Source of the DNA: Dichetophora obliterata
Taxonomy: Eukaryota > Arthropoda > Insecta > Diptera > Sciomyzidae
Length of the DNA stretch: 64,000 bases
Direction of reading: 5' to 3'
NCBI GenBank assembly: GCA_963920525.1
Contig: OY986437.1
Coordinates: 194,761,511-194,825,510 of the forward strand
Shown here: positions 31,684 to 42,876 of the stretch, in pieces
Numbering within the stretch: position 1 is the stretch's first letter
How the letters are laid out: the number at the start of each line of letters is the position of its first letter
The notes under the pieces: model-generated
What the model saw: the letters and a program-made list of their open reading frames with translations, nothing else
Told to the model about the DNA's origin: nothing
The model's database searches: none
Program-made: the position numbers and the translations under genes

Positions 31684-33833
31684 ACACAGTGACACAAAAT
31701 GAAGGTCATTGTCTCGGGCGTGAACCAAACCAAACTGAAACGATAGTATTTGACATCAATAACAAAAGTCCAAATCCCTTTTTGCTCCACTACGTCACAA
31801 ATTTTTTTTACAGTGGTTTCAAATTTTAAATTTTCGGTCAAAAATTAAATTAAAAAATAGTAAAAGTTATATGTAAAACTTAATTCAGGGTGCTTCTTGT
31901 CTTCAGACGCCTAAACTAAAATTTCACGGGGAATATTTTTTTGGAACACTTTAACCCTCTAGCTCCTACCAATATGGGCCATTTTGACCCTTTTTTTGGA
32001 AAAGGTCCTAAAATTCAACTTTGGAGGGAGGTCAAGGGTTAAAACCTTCCATAAAAATATTTTCAAGAAAATTTCATTAGGGGTCACCCAAGACTTGTAA
32101 CCTCTACGAGTTATAGGTTTCACATAAGAAACGAAATGAAAACACCAATTTTTTTCTTATGTTTTGTTATTTTTAATGTTATTTTTATATAGTGTCCATA
32201 TCGTTTTCACTGTCATGGCATGAAATATTAGATACTTCAGAGAGATCTATATCAATTTCTTGAAATTCATCTTCAATCCCGCTTTTGTCACTTTCTTTAT
32301 AAGTTGTTTTGGACCACCAACAAATTTCAGCCAGTATTGCATCTGGTGTTTTCTTTCCTCTATATCTGTATTCTTTCCTCTTGCGATATGCGCTAACTTT
32401 AGTATTTGATGCCAACAAATTATGCGCATTTAAGAATGAAGCAAGTTCCTCCGATTTTCGTTTTGTTAATTGGAGTTTGGCTACTAATAAATCCAATTTT
32501 GCCTGTGTAATCAAAACAGGTGCACTAACTTCTGATGGGACAGGATTATAAACAGAATCTACTTCCATTTCAGTTACAATGGACAGGGCTTCATTATTTA
32601 AAAATTCATTTGGGCTAGGGCGTCTTGGAGGAATCTCTTCAGAATGCGGCAATGGAACTTGAGCGCTGGGAACACTTTGATATTCAAACTTCGACATATT
32701 TTTTTTCTGTAATCCCCACACAGAATTCACGCACGCATAACAGTTCAAGGGATCATGTTCAATTGGGTCAATCCAAACCATAGGAACACCGAATGGCATC
32801 GATCCACGTTTGTGATGTAACCATTCCAACAAGTAATTGTAGCATCTCTTGCAAACTGTTTGTGGCACCCATGGGACATCAGGAATAAATGTTTGATCAA
32901 AGTATTTTTCATATGCTATTATCAGTTCCTGACTGGAACGACCTCGACCGCGTCCTGATGGTGTGAACTGACCGCAGATATAACAAAATTTCTTTAAGTT
33001 TCCGCAGAACTCCATTGAAAATATAAATTTTTCGAAAAAAAGACCACGACACTTACACTTTCACTGTTTTAATCAAAGTACTCAATTCTTACTTATTTGA
33101 ATTTCTAAGCTAAGCCACCTTAATATAACTAACAAAATTTTGGAAAATAACTTATAAAGTATTACATATATTATTATAGCTTAATACCATTACGCCGTAC
33201 CGTTATAATAAATCAAATTTATTAATATACGAAGATATTAACCTTCCCAATACTGCACTATGCATATTGGTAGGAGCTAGAGGGTTAAAGTGTTCCAAAA
33301 TATTTCATGCCATGACAGTGAAAACGATATGGACACTATATAAAAATAACATTAAAAATAACAAAACATAAAAAAAAATTGGTTTTTTCATTTCGTTTTT
33401 TATGTGAAACCTATAACTCGTAGAGGTTACAAGTCTTGGGTGACCCCTAATGAAATTTTCTTGAAAATATTTTTATGGAAGGTTTTAACCCTTGACCTCC
33501 CTCCAAAGTTGAATTTTAGGACCTTTTCCAAAAAAAGGGTCAAAATGGCCCATACTGGTAGGAGCTAGAGGGTTAAAGTGTTCCAAAAAAATATTCCCCG
33601 TGAAATTTTAGTTTAGGCTTCTGAAGACAAGAAGCACCCTGAATTAAGTTTTACATATAATTTTTACTATTTTTAATTTAATTTTTGACCGAAAATTTAA
33701 AATTTGAAACCACTGTAAAAAAAAAATTGTGACGTAGTGGAGCAAAAACGGATTTTGACTTTTGTTATTGATGTCAAATACTATCGTTTGAGTTTGGTTT
33801 GGTTCACGCCCGAAAATATGTGTTGCACTGTGT
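31684..33833 (-). mobile_element. 2.15 kb foldback element carrying an intact ORF
   Basis: The ends read ACACAGTG on the left and CACTGTGT on the right. The inverted arms are about 540 bp (31684 to about 32229 and about 33298-33833) and very similar. The left arm includes the last 12 codons and stop of the internal minus-strand ORF, and the right arm contains an inverted copy of exactly that end. A block with TAGGAGCTAGAGGGTTAAAG occurs twice on the right (about 33270 and 33559) and once, inverted, on the left. This suggests that a normal element was rearranged by an inverted duplication of its 3' end, joined near AATATT at about 33298. 44-bp direct repeats flank it. Confidence 0.85.
32185..33015 (-). 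CDS. Zinc-finger-like protein of an uncharacterised transposon family (N-terminal type)
   Basis: This is an intact 276-codon ORF on the minus strand. Residues 10-85 contain paired cysteines: CYICGQF at about 11-17, CKRCYNYLLEW at about 55-65, and CYACVNS at about 92-98, around the conserved KRGSMPFGVPMVW block. This looks like a treble-clef or ZAD-like zinc-binding fold. Next is a Pro-rich VPLPHSEEIPPRRPSP, then a helical VAKLQLTKRKSEELASFLN, then a basic YRKRKEYRYRGKK, then an acidic C-terminus ending SENDMDTI. I recognise the order (MPFGVPM, PS..PLPHS, LQLTK..ELLAS) from long uncharacterised arthropod proteins that continue with a much larger C-terminal part. Here the protein stops before that, at the start of the inverted arm. 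It is probably translated rarely, if at all. Confidence 0.65.
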   Translation of the reverse strand: MEFCGNLKKFCYICGQFTPSGRGRGRSSQELIIAYEKYFDQTFIPDVPWVPQTVCKRCYNYLLEWLHHKRGSMPFGVPMVWIDPIEHDPLNCYACVNSVWGLQKKNMSKFEYQSVPSAQVPLPHSEEIPPRRPSPNEFLNNEALSIVTEMEVDSVYNPVPSEVSAPVLITQAKLDLLVAKLQLTKRKSEELASFLNAHNLLASNTKVSAYRKRKEYRYRGKKTPDAILAEICWWSKTTYKESDKSGIEDEFQEIDIDLSEVSNISCHDSENDMDTI

Positions 33834-33877
33834 AATTAATATTTGATGTTTTATTTTTACCTACTTTGTGATAATAT
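33834..33877 (+). repeat. 44-bp direct repeat, right copy, flanking the foldback element
   Basis: This is the second copy of the 31631-31674 repeat, in the same orientation, immediately after the right terminus CACTGTGT. It is followed by CACAGGTGTACAC, which resembles the element's own terminal sequence. Confidence 0.85.
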
Positions 33878-35643
33878 CACAGGTGTACACGGTTTCGGAC
33901 CAGAGAAGATGAAAGTAGTTATATATGTATTTTCGCGCACTGAATTCAAATCCCTAGTCCGTTTTTCTCTATCAGGTCGAGTTTAGGAGTTTTTGGTTGA
34001 ATTAAAAAAACATGTATTTTTCTGATAACTGGACTATATCTTTTAACGCATTAGTCTATTTAAATTGCCTTCAGTAGATTTGATTAAAAAATACTAGGCC
34101 TAACTATAACTGTTTACAAAAATTTATTATCTCTTTTAGTTTTAAGATTCTAAATTCAAAAATTTTAAAATTGTTAAATTGTTTTCATGCTTGCAACCCT
34201 GTGACTTTTTTCCTTCCATTTATTTTCAAAAACTTTCCTTTGTCAGATAGAATATCTTATTAGCTTTAGCAAACTTTTTATTTTCTGCCAATACCGTTGA
34301 CAGTTTATAAGTTATTTAGAAAAATATGAATTTTCAGCCGCTTGTAGGCTCTTAACTATCTAAGATATTTTAGATAAAATTAAAATATCTAAGATATTGT
34401 CAAAAGGTAAAAAGCATACTAAAACTTCAGAATTTTTCTATCAGACAAAAGGAAAACATAAACAAAAAACAATAAATGTTTTTTTCGTTTTTGTTAGCTG
34501 ATTGCATATTTATTTAAATTGTGTTCAATAAAAAAGTAATTAATAAAAATGCCAAGATCAACGTGCTAAGTCAAAATTATAAATTTTATTACATTTGATA
34601 TTATAAAAAGTATTTTTGACGTTATTGCGTATTACAAATTTATTTATAAAATTAGATATTTTTAAAATATAACTGTTCTAATAAACGATGACCATTGAAT
34701 TAAAAAGTATATTTTTGTTATCTTGTTTTTGTCAAGAGTTCTCTTGTTTTCTCCTACGCTTCTAGAAACCTAGTAATAACATAGTTTTACTTGAAAAGTA
34801 AATAGCAGGGCGCTTTTAGAAACCTGCGGGCGGGCGCTCAAAATGCAGTTTCGCTACTGCTCTGATATGGAACTCACTTTGATTAATAATACACATTGAT
34901 AAATAATAATGAAAAACGCCACAAATACTATTCGTGTTGTTTTTTTTTCCTCCAAAACTGCTGTGAGTTTTGTTTGCAACAGTGTTCTAAAAAGTGTGCT
35001 CACAGTTGATGGCACATATTTGGTAGGGCATACATTTGCAAAGCTATTTGCCCGTAACTGGGAATAGCCCTAATGATTTACGTTTGGCGTAACAGAGTTA
35101 TAAAAATTTTTTAACCATTTCATATTTCCATGAAATATAAATTTTGAGTGCATTTATTGGCATTTAGAGATATTTACAGCGGTAAAATATAAAGCAAACA
35201 TTTCTCAACTGCAATAAATGCGAGAAGTCAAAAACAAAATTGGTTTATCAAATTAATAATTAATCAAGTTATGTCAAACGCTGTCAATTGCAGAAAAAAA
35301 TAAATAATTTATCGATAAAAGTTGTCGGGGAAAAATATAAATATTACTTTAAATTGGAATTGTTTTTGGCCGGCAAACATTAATGAAGTGCAGGAAAAAT
35401 AGAGCAAGTATTTTATTGCCAAGGTGACGATTATTGGGGCTTATATTGCACATTGCCTTATAACCAACACATTCAAGTTAAAAAGCTTGGTTAGCAATTT
35501 ATTCAAATATAACGCTCACATGTGCCGCATAACAACACATGTGCGCACATGTTCTCACATTTTTACCATGTTTATTTGTATGCATTAATTTATTGAAATA
35601 TTTGTGTGTATTTGTTTTTTTCCTGTTTTTCTCTCCAACACAG
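33878..35643 (+). other. AT-rich intron up to the third exon
   Basis: Apart from the GGGCAAATAGC repeat end (about 34990-35072) I see no gene here. The last 60 bases supply the pyrimidine tract and ACACAG acceptor of the next exon. Blocks with GCGGGCGGGCGCTC near 34826 are GC-rich for this region. Confidence 0.5.
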
Positions 35644-35731
35644 ACTGTTGCCAGCGTACCACAACGAATAGCCAGTAAAATGACATCAAGGCCAAATGGA
35701 ATATCAGCTCAAAATCACACACTTAGAACAG
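35644..35731 (+). CDS. hppy: MAP4K3-type kinase, linker exon
   Basis: It encodes TVASVPQRIASKMTSRPNGI then SAQNHTLRTG. This region follows the kinase domain in fly happyhour and contains the VPQRI motif also found (as VPHRI) in vertebrate MAP4K3 linkers. Its 88 bp begin in phase 0, matching the end of the exon at 6905, and end one base into a Gly codon at a GTAACC donor. The acceptor is a TTTCTCTCCAACACAG tract. The Ser/Thr-rich sequence suggests a disordered regulatory linker. Confidence 0.88.
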
Positions 35732-35877
35732 GTAACCGCAGTAAAAAGGGTTAAAAAAAAAATTAAAATAAAATTAAAATTTTATAGATTGAAAACATTT
35801 TGATTTTTTGACGTTCGAAATAATTTGCATATGATATTTATTTTCTTTTATTTTTTTTGCCATTTATTTTCTCGCAG
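35732..35877 (+). other. 146-bp intron
   Basis: It runs from GTAACC to TTTTCTCGCAG with a T-rich tract before the acceptor. It is the only short intron in the window's visible part of the gene apart from the 647-bp one. Confidence 0.85.
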
Positions 35878-35938
35878 GAATAACCACAACGCAATGGAAC
35901 GAACGTTCATCTAGTCCAGAAACGCTACCGAGTGACAT
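35878..35938 (+). CDS. hppy: MAP4K3-type kinase, linker exon
   Basis: It completes the Gly codon and reads ITTTQWNERSSSPETLPSD, plus two bases of a Met codon finished 19.6 kb downstream. Its 61 bp comprise 2 bases, 19 codons and 2 bases, with donor GTATGT. The SSSPETLPSD string is Ser/Pro-rich and may hold phosphorylation sites; this is inference only. Confidence 0.88.
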
Positions 35939-37513
35939 GTATGTATTTTTGTGTTATTTTGTGATGTCCAACACTATGATGTTCATTTATTTTTCGTACT
36001 TTTTTCGCCACCACCATTTAATCATGTACTAAGCCAAAATCGCGACATTTCAATTCAAAATTTTAGCAAAAAAAAAACATATTTTTAACGAAAGTTTTTA
36101 ACACTCTCCAGTTTTTAGTTGTTTTCATTCACTTAGAGTTTTTGTGTTTTTTTTTTTTGTCATATTTGTTTTATTTATTTAAATTTTTTTTGCGGCTTAA
36201 ACATTGGCTTTAAAATTTTGTTGCTTTTGATGTTGCAGCTACAGAAACATATCCACCCACACACGCATAGCTACACACAAACACACATACATGTGCACCT
36301 ACATAAATTTGGCCTTTTTTCACGCCCACCCACAAACATTCACAAACACAAAAACATTTTTCGGTATCTCACCTTATTTTGCCTTCGCTAACTTTTACTC
36401 ATTTTCCAACTTTTCATTTCTTCACTTGTTTCTACTTTATTTTGATTTTGTTTTTTAATTTTAATCTATTAATTTTATTTCTTACATTTTTTTCTCTTAA
36501 TTTTTTTTTTCTCTTATTTTAGTCCTCTATCTAGGCCGAAACTAACCGGAACTTTAATTATGAACATGTCCCTCAGGTTAAGATCAGGTTTTACCGCCGC
36601 TACCAGCTTTTATTTTCTTCCTACTGTCTCTACGCTTATGTTCTTGCTCTCATGTCTTCGTTCTTTGCTTGTTGAATTTCTGAATGCGATGGATGCGAAA
36701 TTTAAACATTTACAACTACAGCTATGCAAAATTTATGCCATTTCCTTCGCATTCCTCGTCTTTTTTTCAAGCAAACAAACTTTGAAACCAGCAACTTTCG
36801 AGATATTTTCCGTAATTTTCTTTTGAAACTTTTCTGCTGTTGTTGCTGCATACCTTCTTCTTCTTCTTCTTCTAACAAATATACACGTACGTTCATGCAT
36901 TTTCTTTGTATTTGTGCGTATGTGCGTGTTTCTTTGTTTTCATTTCCGTTTCCGTTTATGTGCTGCTGCTGCTGTTGCTGTTGCGCTTTTTGCGCCGCTC
37001 TTTTTAATGTGCTTTATTGCAGTTATTCAGCTTTTTCTTCTTCTTCTTCTTCGTCTTGCCAAAGCATAACCTAGTTTATTGTTGTTTTTACTTTTGCTGT
37101 TTGTTTTGTTTTGCTTGTTTTATTTTGTTTTTGTTTTTTTCTTCTGTTCTGTTGTATTATGATGCATTTTCGTGGAAAAGCACGTTTTGTTTAACATTTA
37201 TTATTAATACTTCTTTCCTTTTTTTTTTTTGTCTTGGCAACAATGAATTCTTTTCGGCCAGCAATTTACAGTTGCAGCATCAACACATGTTCAGTCTTGA
37301 ATTCTTTATTATATCTAACTTAACCGTCGTCTACGAAAATCTTTGAGGAATGATTGTTTTTTTTTTTATTATTTTATGAGCGGTGTTTGAAAAATCTAGG
37401 ACATGCTTTAACTCAATAACGCAATTGACTTAACTCAACCCTTTACTTAACTCAATTTAGGTTCTGTTGTATTTATAAATTATACTAAAGAATTTTCGGC
37501 AATGTATTACGTA
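35939..37513 (+). other. Start of the 19.6 kb intron, pyrimidine-rich simple sequence
   Basis: Long T- and C/T-rich tracts, CTT and CTGCTG runs (36855-37060) and AC-rich runs (36240-36360) give open but non-coding frames. No splice-framed exon was found. Confidence 0.6.
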
Positions 37514-38823
37514 ACGTATGGGCAATGAAATCCGAACAAATTTTAAATGAAGCGTACTCAGCAACTCATAACGTTTTTAAAGAATTTAAACTGGCATAGT
37601 AAGCGCTGCACTTATACTTCGTTTTACAGTTGTTTTAAATTCGGCAATAAATAATTAGTAGCGAAAATGTCTTTAAACGAGGAACAACGTCGAAAATTGA
37701 TACGTAAATTTTTTGAAGATAATCCAAACAAAAAGAAAAATGAAATTTATCATCATTTTAAAAATATGGGTTTTAAAAAAACGTTCATATACCGTATAGT
37801 TAAATTGTTGGAGGATAAAAAGAGCATAGAACGAAAACGTAGTTCTGGAAAAAAATGTGTTTTGAATGACTCAAAAGTTCGTGCTTCTTTGAAAGCAGAA
37901 ACAGCGGGCCGAAGTGCAAAATCGTATCGACAATTAGCAAACAAATACGGTGTTGCAAAAAATACAATAAAAAAGTACTTAGAATCAATGAACATTCAAC
38001 GTAAAAAAAAAAGAAATGTGCACCAAAAACAACGGAAAAACAACTAAAAATCATTAAAACTAGACTACGCAATCTTTCCCAAAATTATTTTGCTCCTAGC
38101 TCTAAGTATATTTGTGTGATGGATGACGAATCATACTTTACCGTGGAAGGCAATGAATGGCAGCAAAAATATTACTATGAGTCTGCTAATATTAAAGCAA
38201 CAGATAGGGATAAATTTATTCATAAGACGAAGTTCCCTGAAAAAGTTTTATTGTGGTTAGCCATTAGCGAAAGTGGAATTAGCCAACCTGTATTTTTTAA
38301 AGGTGGCTTGGCTGTTAGTTCGCAGACTTATACAGAAAGATGCCTACCGGTACTTAAGGAGTTTATTCATAAGCATCACCGGTATGACAAAATAATATTT
38401 TGGCCAGATTTGGCGTCTGCTCATTATGCCAAATCAACTCTCAACGCTTTGGAGTCTTTTGAAATTGAATATGTGCCGAGGGACTTCAACCCGCCAAACG
38501 TACCACAACTAAGACCGATTGAGACTTTCTGGGCTAACCTTAAGAGGAAGGTATACAGTAACGGATATAGACCAAAAAATGTGGATTGTTTAATTAAAAA
38601 GATTAAAAAAGAGTTGAAAAATATCGACACAAATGGCATTCAGAAGTCAATGAAAAAAGTGCCTGAAAAGGTACGAAAAGCAAATCGTAACGGTACTCAA
38701 ATTTTTTTATAAATTTTAAGTAAATAACAACGTTTCTAAATAAAATGTAAAAATTGTTGAAAATCATCTGGATATTTATTTTTGTGTAGATTTGTGGTTG
38801 TTCGCATTTCATTGCCCATACGT
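37514..38823 (+). mobile_element. DD37E-type IS630/Tc1/mariner transposon, almost intact
   Basis: The TIRs read ACGTATGGGCAATGAAAT, ending on the other side in ATTTCATTGCCCATACGT: 18 bp perfect, continuing with CGAACAA after one mismatch. TA flanks both sides (37512-37513, 38824-38825). The 1310-bp element holds one transposase gene with a single frameshift. Confidence 0.92.
37667..38712 (+). pseudogene. DD37E transposase with one frameshift
   Basis: The ATG at 37667 starts MSLNEEQRRKLIRKFFED, a two-part helix-turn-helix DNA-binding region (about residues 1-110, basic, with YRQLANKYGVAKNTIKKYL). In the A10 run at 37993-38002 the frame shifts to a stop at 38045. The continuing frame carries CVMDDESYF (first Asp near 38119), IIFWPDLASAHYA (second Asp near 38406) and PQLRPIETFWANLK (Glu near 38520), ending at 38712. 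Counting between the second Asp and the Glu gives 37 residues, which defines the DD37E group. One missing A would explain the break, so this copy is young. Confidence 0.88.
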
Positions 38824-38825
38824 TA

Positions 38826-39142
38826 TTTAAAATTGTAAACATTTATTTTCCAACTTTTAACATGAAGGGGAGAGGCTTGCAGGTTACCACCACTACTCTA
38901 CTTTGACATTATAGCAGTGTCATTAACTAAAATTCGACTGACGCACTGAAGGGTATTTGACCCAAAAAGCTGGCCAAAATTATTTCTTCGCATATTTTGG
39001 CATAAGTGCTCTTAATTAGTCTAATTATGATCAGAATCACCTAAAGAACCATTTTTTTTCCTATTCCTATTAATCTTACTTGGTCGGCCGACATCAAATT
39101 TTTTGTAAGTACGGGCGTTCAAGATGCTGCCGGTGACGGCAC
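38826..39142. repeat. Intron piece containing a copy end of the 291-bp repeat
   Basis: The string GGGAGAGGCTTGCAGGT at 38870-38886 is the inverse of ACCTGCAAGCCTCTCCC near 52771-52787. The rest is unassigned. Confidence 0.45.
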
Positions 39143-39900
39143 CAGGCACGTAGACAAGGGGGGCTTTAGGGGTTAAAACCCCCTTAGGGTCTAGAAAGTA
39201 TAAAAATCTAATATATTGGAATTAAGGCAACTACAACGCAACAGCGTAAAAAGATGCAAACCACTTCAATTTTGAACTGAATGAACTGAAACCCATGCTT
39301 TCAAATCATAGATAATATCTGTGGTCACAAGGAATAACGACTAAACTCAAAGTATCGTAAAAAACGATATTTTAATTGCACGAACTATGACCAATTTTTT
39401 TGAAATATATGAACCGTTACAAACAAAATATGTGCAGACGTAAGTGATGATCAATTCTGGGCAACAAATGGCATACTTCCCAAAATTGGCAATAAAGGTA
39501 ATTCCATCGCTTTTTTACGATATTTTGAGTTTAGTCATTATTCTTTGTGACCACAGATATAAGGACTTAGGGATAGATTGCGATTTTATGTTCGGGCAGT
39601 GATACGATGGTGCGGCTGTCATGATTGGTACACCACAAGAAGCACAAGCGTATGTAGCGGAACAAAAGCTACAGGATGCTGCTTATAAAGATTAAGACAA
39701 CGCTACCGAATTTCGAAATACCACAATATCGCCTCTCGCATTTCAACTTACAAAAAGAATAAAAACTTTTGATTTTGAAATTGCTTTTAATGTCGTCGTA
39801 GTTCCAACTAAATACATTTGCGATCAAGATTGTCCATTCACATTCTTTGTTGTTTTTTTCCTAAAAATTCATAACTAGAACAGAAACATTGAATAAGCGT
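39143..39900 (+). mobile_element. hAT (TTF-type) relic
   Basis: The start CAGGCACGTAGACAAGGGGG, followed by TTTAGGGGTTAAAACCCCC, is a typical 5' terminus of TTF-type hAT elements. After a MITE insertion the frame reads LGIDCDFMFGQ, a stop, then YDGAAVMIGTPQEAQAY near 39600-39640, matching the GQGYDGA block of these transposases. The 3' end is not defined. Confidence 0.6.
39315..39560. repeat. 246-bp MITE inside the hAT relic
   Basis: The ends are ATATCTGTGGTCACAA and its inverse TTGTGACCACAGATAT, with inverted similarity continuing through ACTAAACTCAAAGTATCGTA for about 50 bp. It is non-coding. Confidence 0.75.
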
Positions 39901-40149
39901 ATTAGTCACTAGTTTAGTAACGTCAATTGAAATGTTTAACAGTTATATTTCACTTTGGTTATGTTGTAGAGTTGCTATTTTAAAATATTTTAACTACTAT
40001 ATAAATTAGTTTGAATTTTTTTAAAACGAAAATCAGAAATATTTTTTAAAATTATTGAAATCACTTTAAATCATAAATATAGTTTTTTTTTAAGTTTCTT
40101 AAATTTTTTTTTATTTTTTTTGTTTTAAATGCCCAAACACAGGCATTTT

Positions 40150-40290
40150 GAAAAAACATCGAGTTTGAACAGCTATAACTTTTTGATTCGAGTTTTGTTT
40201 TTTGTAATTGTTTTCACAAAATAGCTTAAGACTATGCTATAGCACCCAGTTATGTCGTGTTTTCTTTTTTATTTTGCATTTTCGTATTTT
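40150..40290 (+). repeat. Dispersed repeat also seen at 25915-26100
   Basis: Both copies share CAGCTATAACTTTTT, then TTTTGT.CACAAAA.AGC and AAGACTATGCT, then a T-rich end. The similarity is moderate and the boundaries are unclear. Confidence 0.5.
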
Positions 40291-40452
40291 TGGGGATTCT
40301 GGGATTTTGGTGTCTGTTCAAAAGACCCTGTTTTGGCATTGTATGAAGTTGAAGAAACCTGAAAAAAGTCCAGTTTTTGTTGTGTGGAGCATGGATAAAA
40401 AATTTTAATGGTTTCAAAGTTATAGAGATTTCAAATTTAGAAATATCGTCAC

Positions 40453-41425
40453 CTGCATGCCAAAACCATGAATGTGCTTTTTATCGTTTTTGGGAAAACG
40501 AGTTTAAAGGTTTGAATGCTTCTGAAAATAAGGAAAGCAAATTTCTTAAAAACTTTCATTTACCGAATGGTAAGTATTTAGTGACTTAACAATACTTAAA
40601 AAAATTTGGCTAGCCTTCCTCTCTCCAAACAGATTTTAGAACTCATTCATTGTTTTGGCATGCACAAAAATTCCAATTTATAAAACATTCATGCTTCAAG
40701 AATCGAGTAATGTGTAAGATATGTCAGATATATTATTTTTTATATCGATTTATGATTTAAATTTGGTTGGCCTACCTCGCTCCTAACTGATTTTAGAACA
40801 CATTCATTGTTTTGGCATGCAGAAGAATTCCAATTTTGTTTAAATGTTTGTGCCAGAACAAAAAATGTGGCACATTCTTTTTTTGGCACACAGTAAAAAA
40901 TATGAGGGTTAATTTTATACTATTTGGTATACATATAAATCCAAACCAAAAATGTTTTAAAAGTTATACCATCAAATCTTATAAATTTTTCCAGACCATT
41001 TTTCTCGTCAGACCAATTGAAACCACTATATTTTTAAATTTCCCGATTTCCGTGAATTTTTTACTTTCGAACCAGAATATATTTTGATTTACACATGATA
41101 TCCATACAAAATTTTTAAATTATATTTGTTTTATTATTTTTATAATATTGAGTGGTATTAAATTTATAAATTATTTGGAATAAAAAAAGTTTATATAACA
41201 CAAATGTTATAAAAAAGATAAAATTTACCCTCAAACTTTTTACTGTGCATGATAAAAAAATTAAAAAAATCAAATTCATTGATTTGGAACTGTATTATTG
41301 CGTCAGATCTAATCCACATTCCTATTCCATATGTTGATACAATGTTTCTTATACAAAACTGCATCAGAAACAGCAATAAATTCAAAATCGAATTTTTTCA
41401 CATTCATGGTTTTGGCATGCAGGGG
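40453..41425. repeat. Cluster of CATTCATGGTTTTGGCATGCA repeats
   Basis: The motif (variants with CATTCATTGTTTTGGCATGC) occurs inverted at 40453-40478 and direct at about 40648, 40806 and 41400. The outer two form an exact 24-bp inverted repeat starting CACATTCATGG. The inner two are in units about 158 bp apart that also share ATTTTAGAAC.CATTCATTG. The cluster encloses the MITE at 40889-41247. Confidence 0.65.
40889..41247. repeat. 359-bp MITE with CACAGTAAAAA ends
   Basis: The left CACAGTAAAAAATATGAGGG and the right, reverse-complemented, CACAGTAAAAAGTTTGAGGG continue into TTAATTTTATA-like sequence, giving a TIR of about 30 bp. The interior is AT-rich. Confidence 0.75.
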
Positions 41426-42567
41426 ACCATATGTCCTTTTGTGCAATCACTGCAGAAATAGGCATTTTTGATAAGGTTTTTAAGCTTTTTATAAAATGAA
41501 CACAACAATAAAATATACTAAAGAAGTTTTCACAGAAATAATTAATTCGCTAAACACGTAAGTACCCCATGTCGGGCTCAATACGTTGACATTCTGCCTC
41601 AGTTTCTCATTGTAGTAATGAGGATTCATTGAGGACTTTCATTCATTGAATAACACTGTGCACTTTTTGTGCCCTTTTTTATCTTTACTTGATAATTTAA
41701 ACGTTTTTCACTTAATTTTTTTATGAAAAATCTTGTGGTAACACTTGTTTTACCACTTAACCGAACATTTTAGAACATCATTTTTTTAAGATATATCAAA
41801 AATTACTCAAGATATGCACTCATTTTCTCCTGACCCATTAGGATTTTCATTTTTGTTTCTTGGGATAAGTTATTTCTATTGTTCTGGCCAACAACTTTGC
41901 TGAACAAATAAGTATGAAAAAATCGCTTCCAGTAGGTCTTAACAGAGTCAGTCTTACAAAAAGTCTGGCTTAAAGTCAAACGAAAAATTCGTACAACATT
42001 GCGTATGAGTAACATTATTTGCTTTGAAGTGTTGAAAGCGTGACAAACTGTCGTAAACCACATTTTTAAAATTTTTCAGGGGAACGTTTTTTCTGTTTCG
42101 ATCACTGTTTCACCAATTATTTTGGGCACGTGACCACTTTAAAATCAAACTTATTAAATATTTTGGGTACGTTATTGTAGTTTCTTGATTTGTGTAAAAA
42201 AAAATTTTGCCAAGTATTTCCTTGAAACTGTAGTAAATAATTAAACACGAACGTCGGCTTGTAAAAATAAGAATTTTTAGGCGTCGTAAACCACATTTTT
42301 TATATGGAAAATTAATTAAAGCAACAATATGTTTTTATTTAATATTGCTTTTAATATATATATTAATTTTTATTTAAGCAACAAATACAAGTTCCAAAAA
42401 TTCACATTGCAAACAATTAAATAAAAGTAGGTTCATAATGTAATGTAAAAGAAAGTAGATTTAATAATATATGCAAACAAATGGCTATATATAAAGAAAT
42501 TAAAGTGACAAAAGAAAAAACAAAATAGGGCAGTTCACGATCTTGTTGCATCGTTGCAAAAGAAAAA

Positions 42568-42876
42568 TTAGCAGCATTTACAAAAACAAAAAGCATTGAT
42601 ATGCATTTGCAACATTATAACTGGGGTGTGGCCAGCTGTAAGAGATATCAAGTCGTTGTATTTATCAACAGCTAGTTTTATCGGTGTTGTATGAAGATTT
42701 GAAATTTGTCCATGTATAAATGTTGAAACTCCTCTCTTCAACGAAAGGGAACGGTAAGCGCATTGAGTATGGTTAGTCTTGAAAAAAAGGTTGTATGGAT
42801 CAGTACTGTTTAATCTGTAGACATAACTGAGGTTACAATCTATCAAAATCACAAGCTTTTTGCCTCCCAAAAGCAT
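42568..42876 (-). pseudogene. C-terminal fragment of a transposase-like protein
   Basis: This 102-codon open frame reads NHTQCAYRSLSLKRGVST, then TTPIKLAVDKYNDLISLTAG. The arrangement of RSLSLK followed by PIK....YNDL..L resembles C-termini of the SDG..GQN family found at 20690-23700. Assignment is by pattern only. The rest of the gene is deleted. Confidence 0.45.

Larger units (their letters stand above)
27531..35072. repeat. Possible 7.5 kb element bounded by GGGCAAATAGC inverted repeats
   Basis: The left end reads AGGACTATTTCCGATTACGG and the right end (reverse-complemented) AGGGCTATTCCCAGTTACGG. Both continue GCAAATAGC and then more loosely GCAAA.TATG over about 60 bp. I see no target duplication and no gene in the same orientation that would identify it. 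It could equally be two independent copies of one small repeat facing each other. Confidence 0.35.

Noticed and set aside
27531..35072. Treating this as a confirmed single 7.5 kb transposon
   Set aside because: Only about 60 bp of end similarity, no target duplication and no matching internal gene; kept as a low-confidence repeat.
36560..37346. Several overlapping ORFs rich in Phe, Cys and Ser
   Set aside because: They are produced by T-rich, CTT and CTG runs in the intron; no domain, no splice context.
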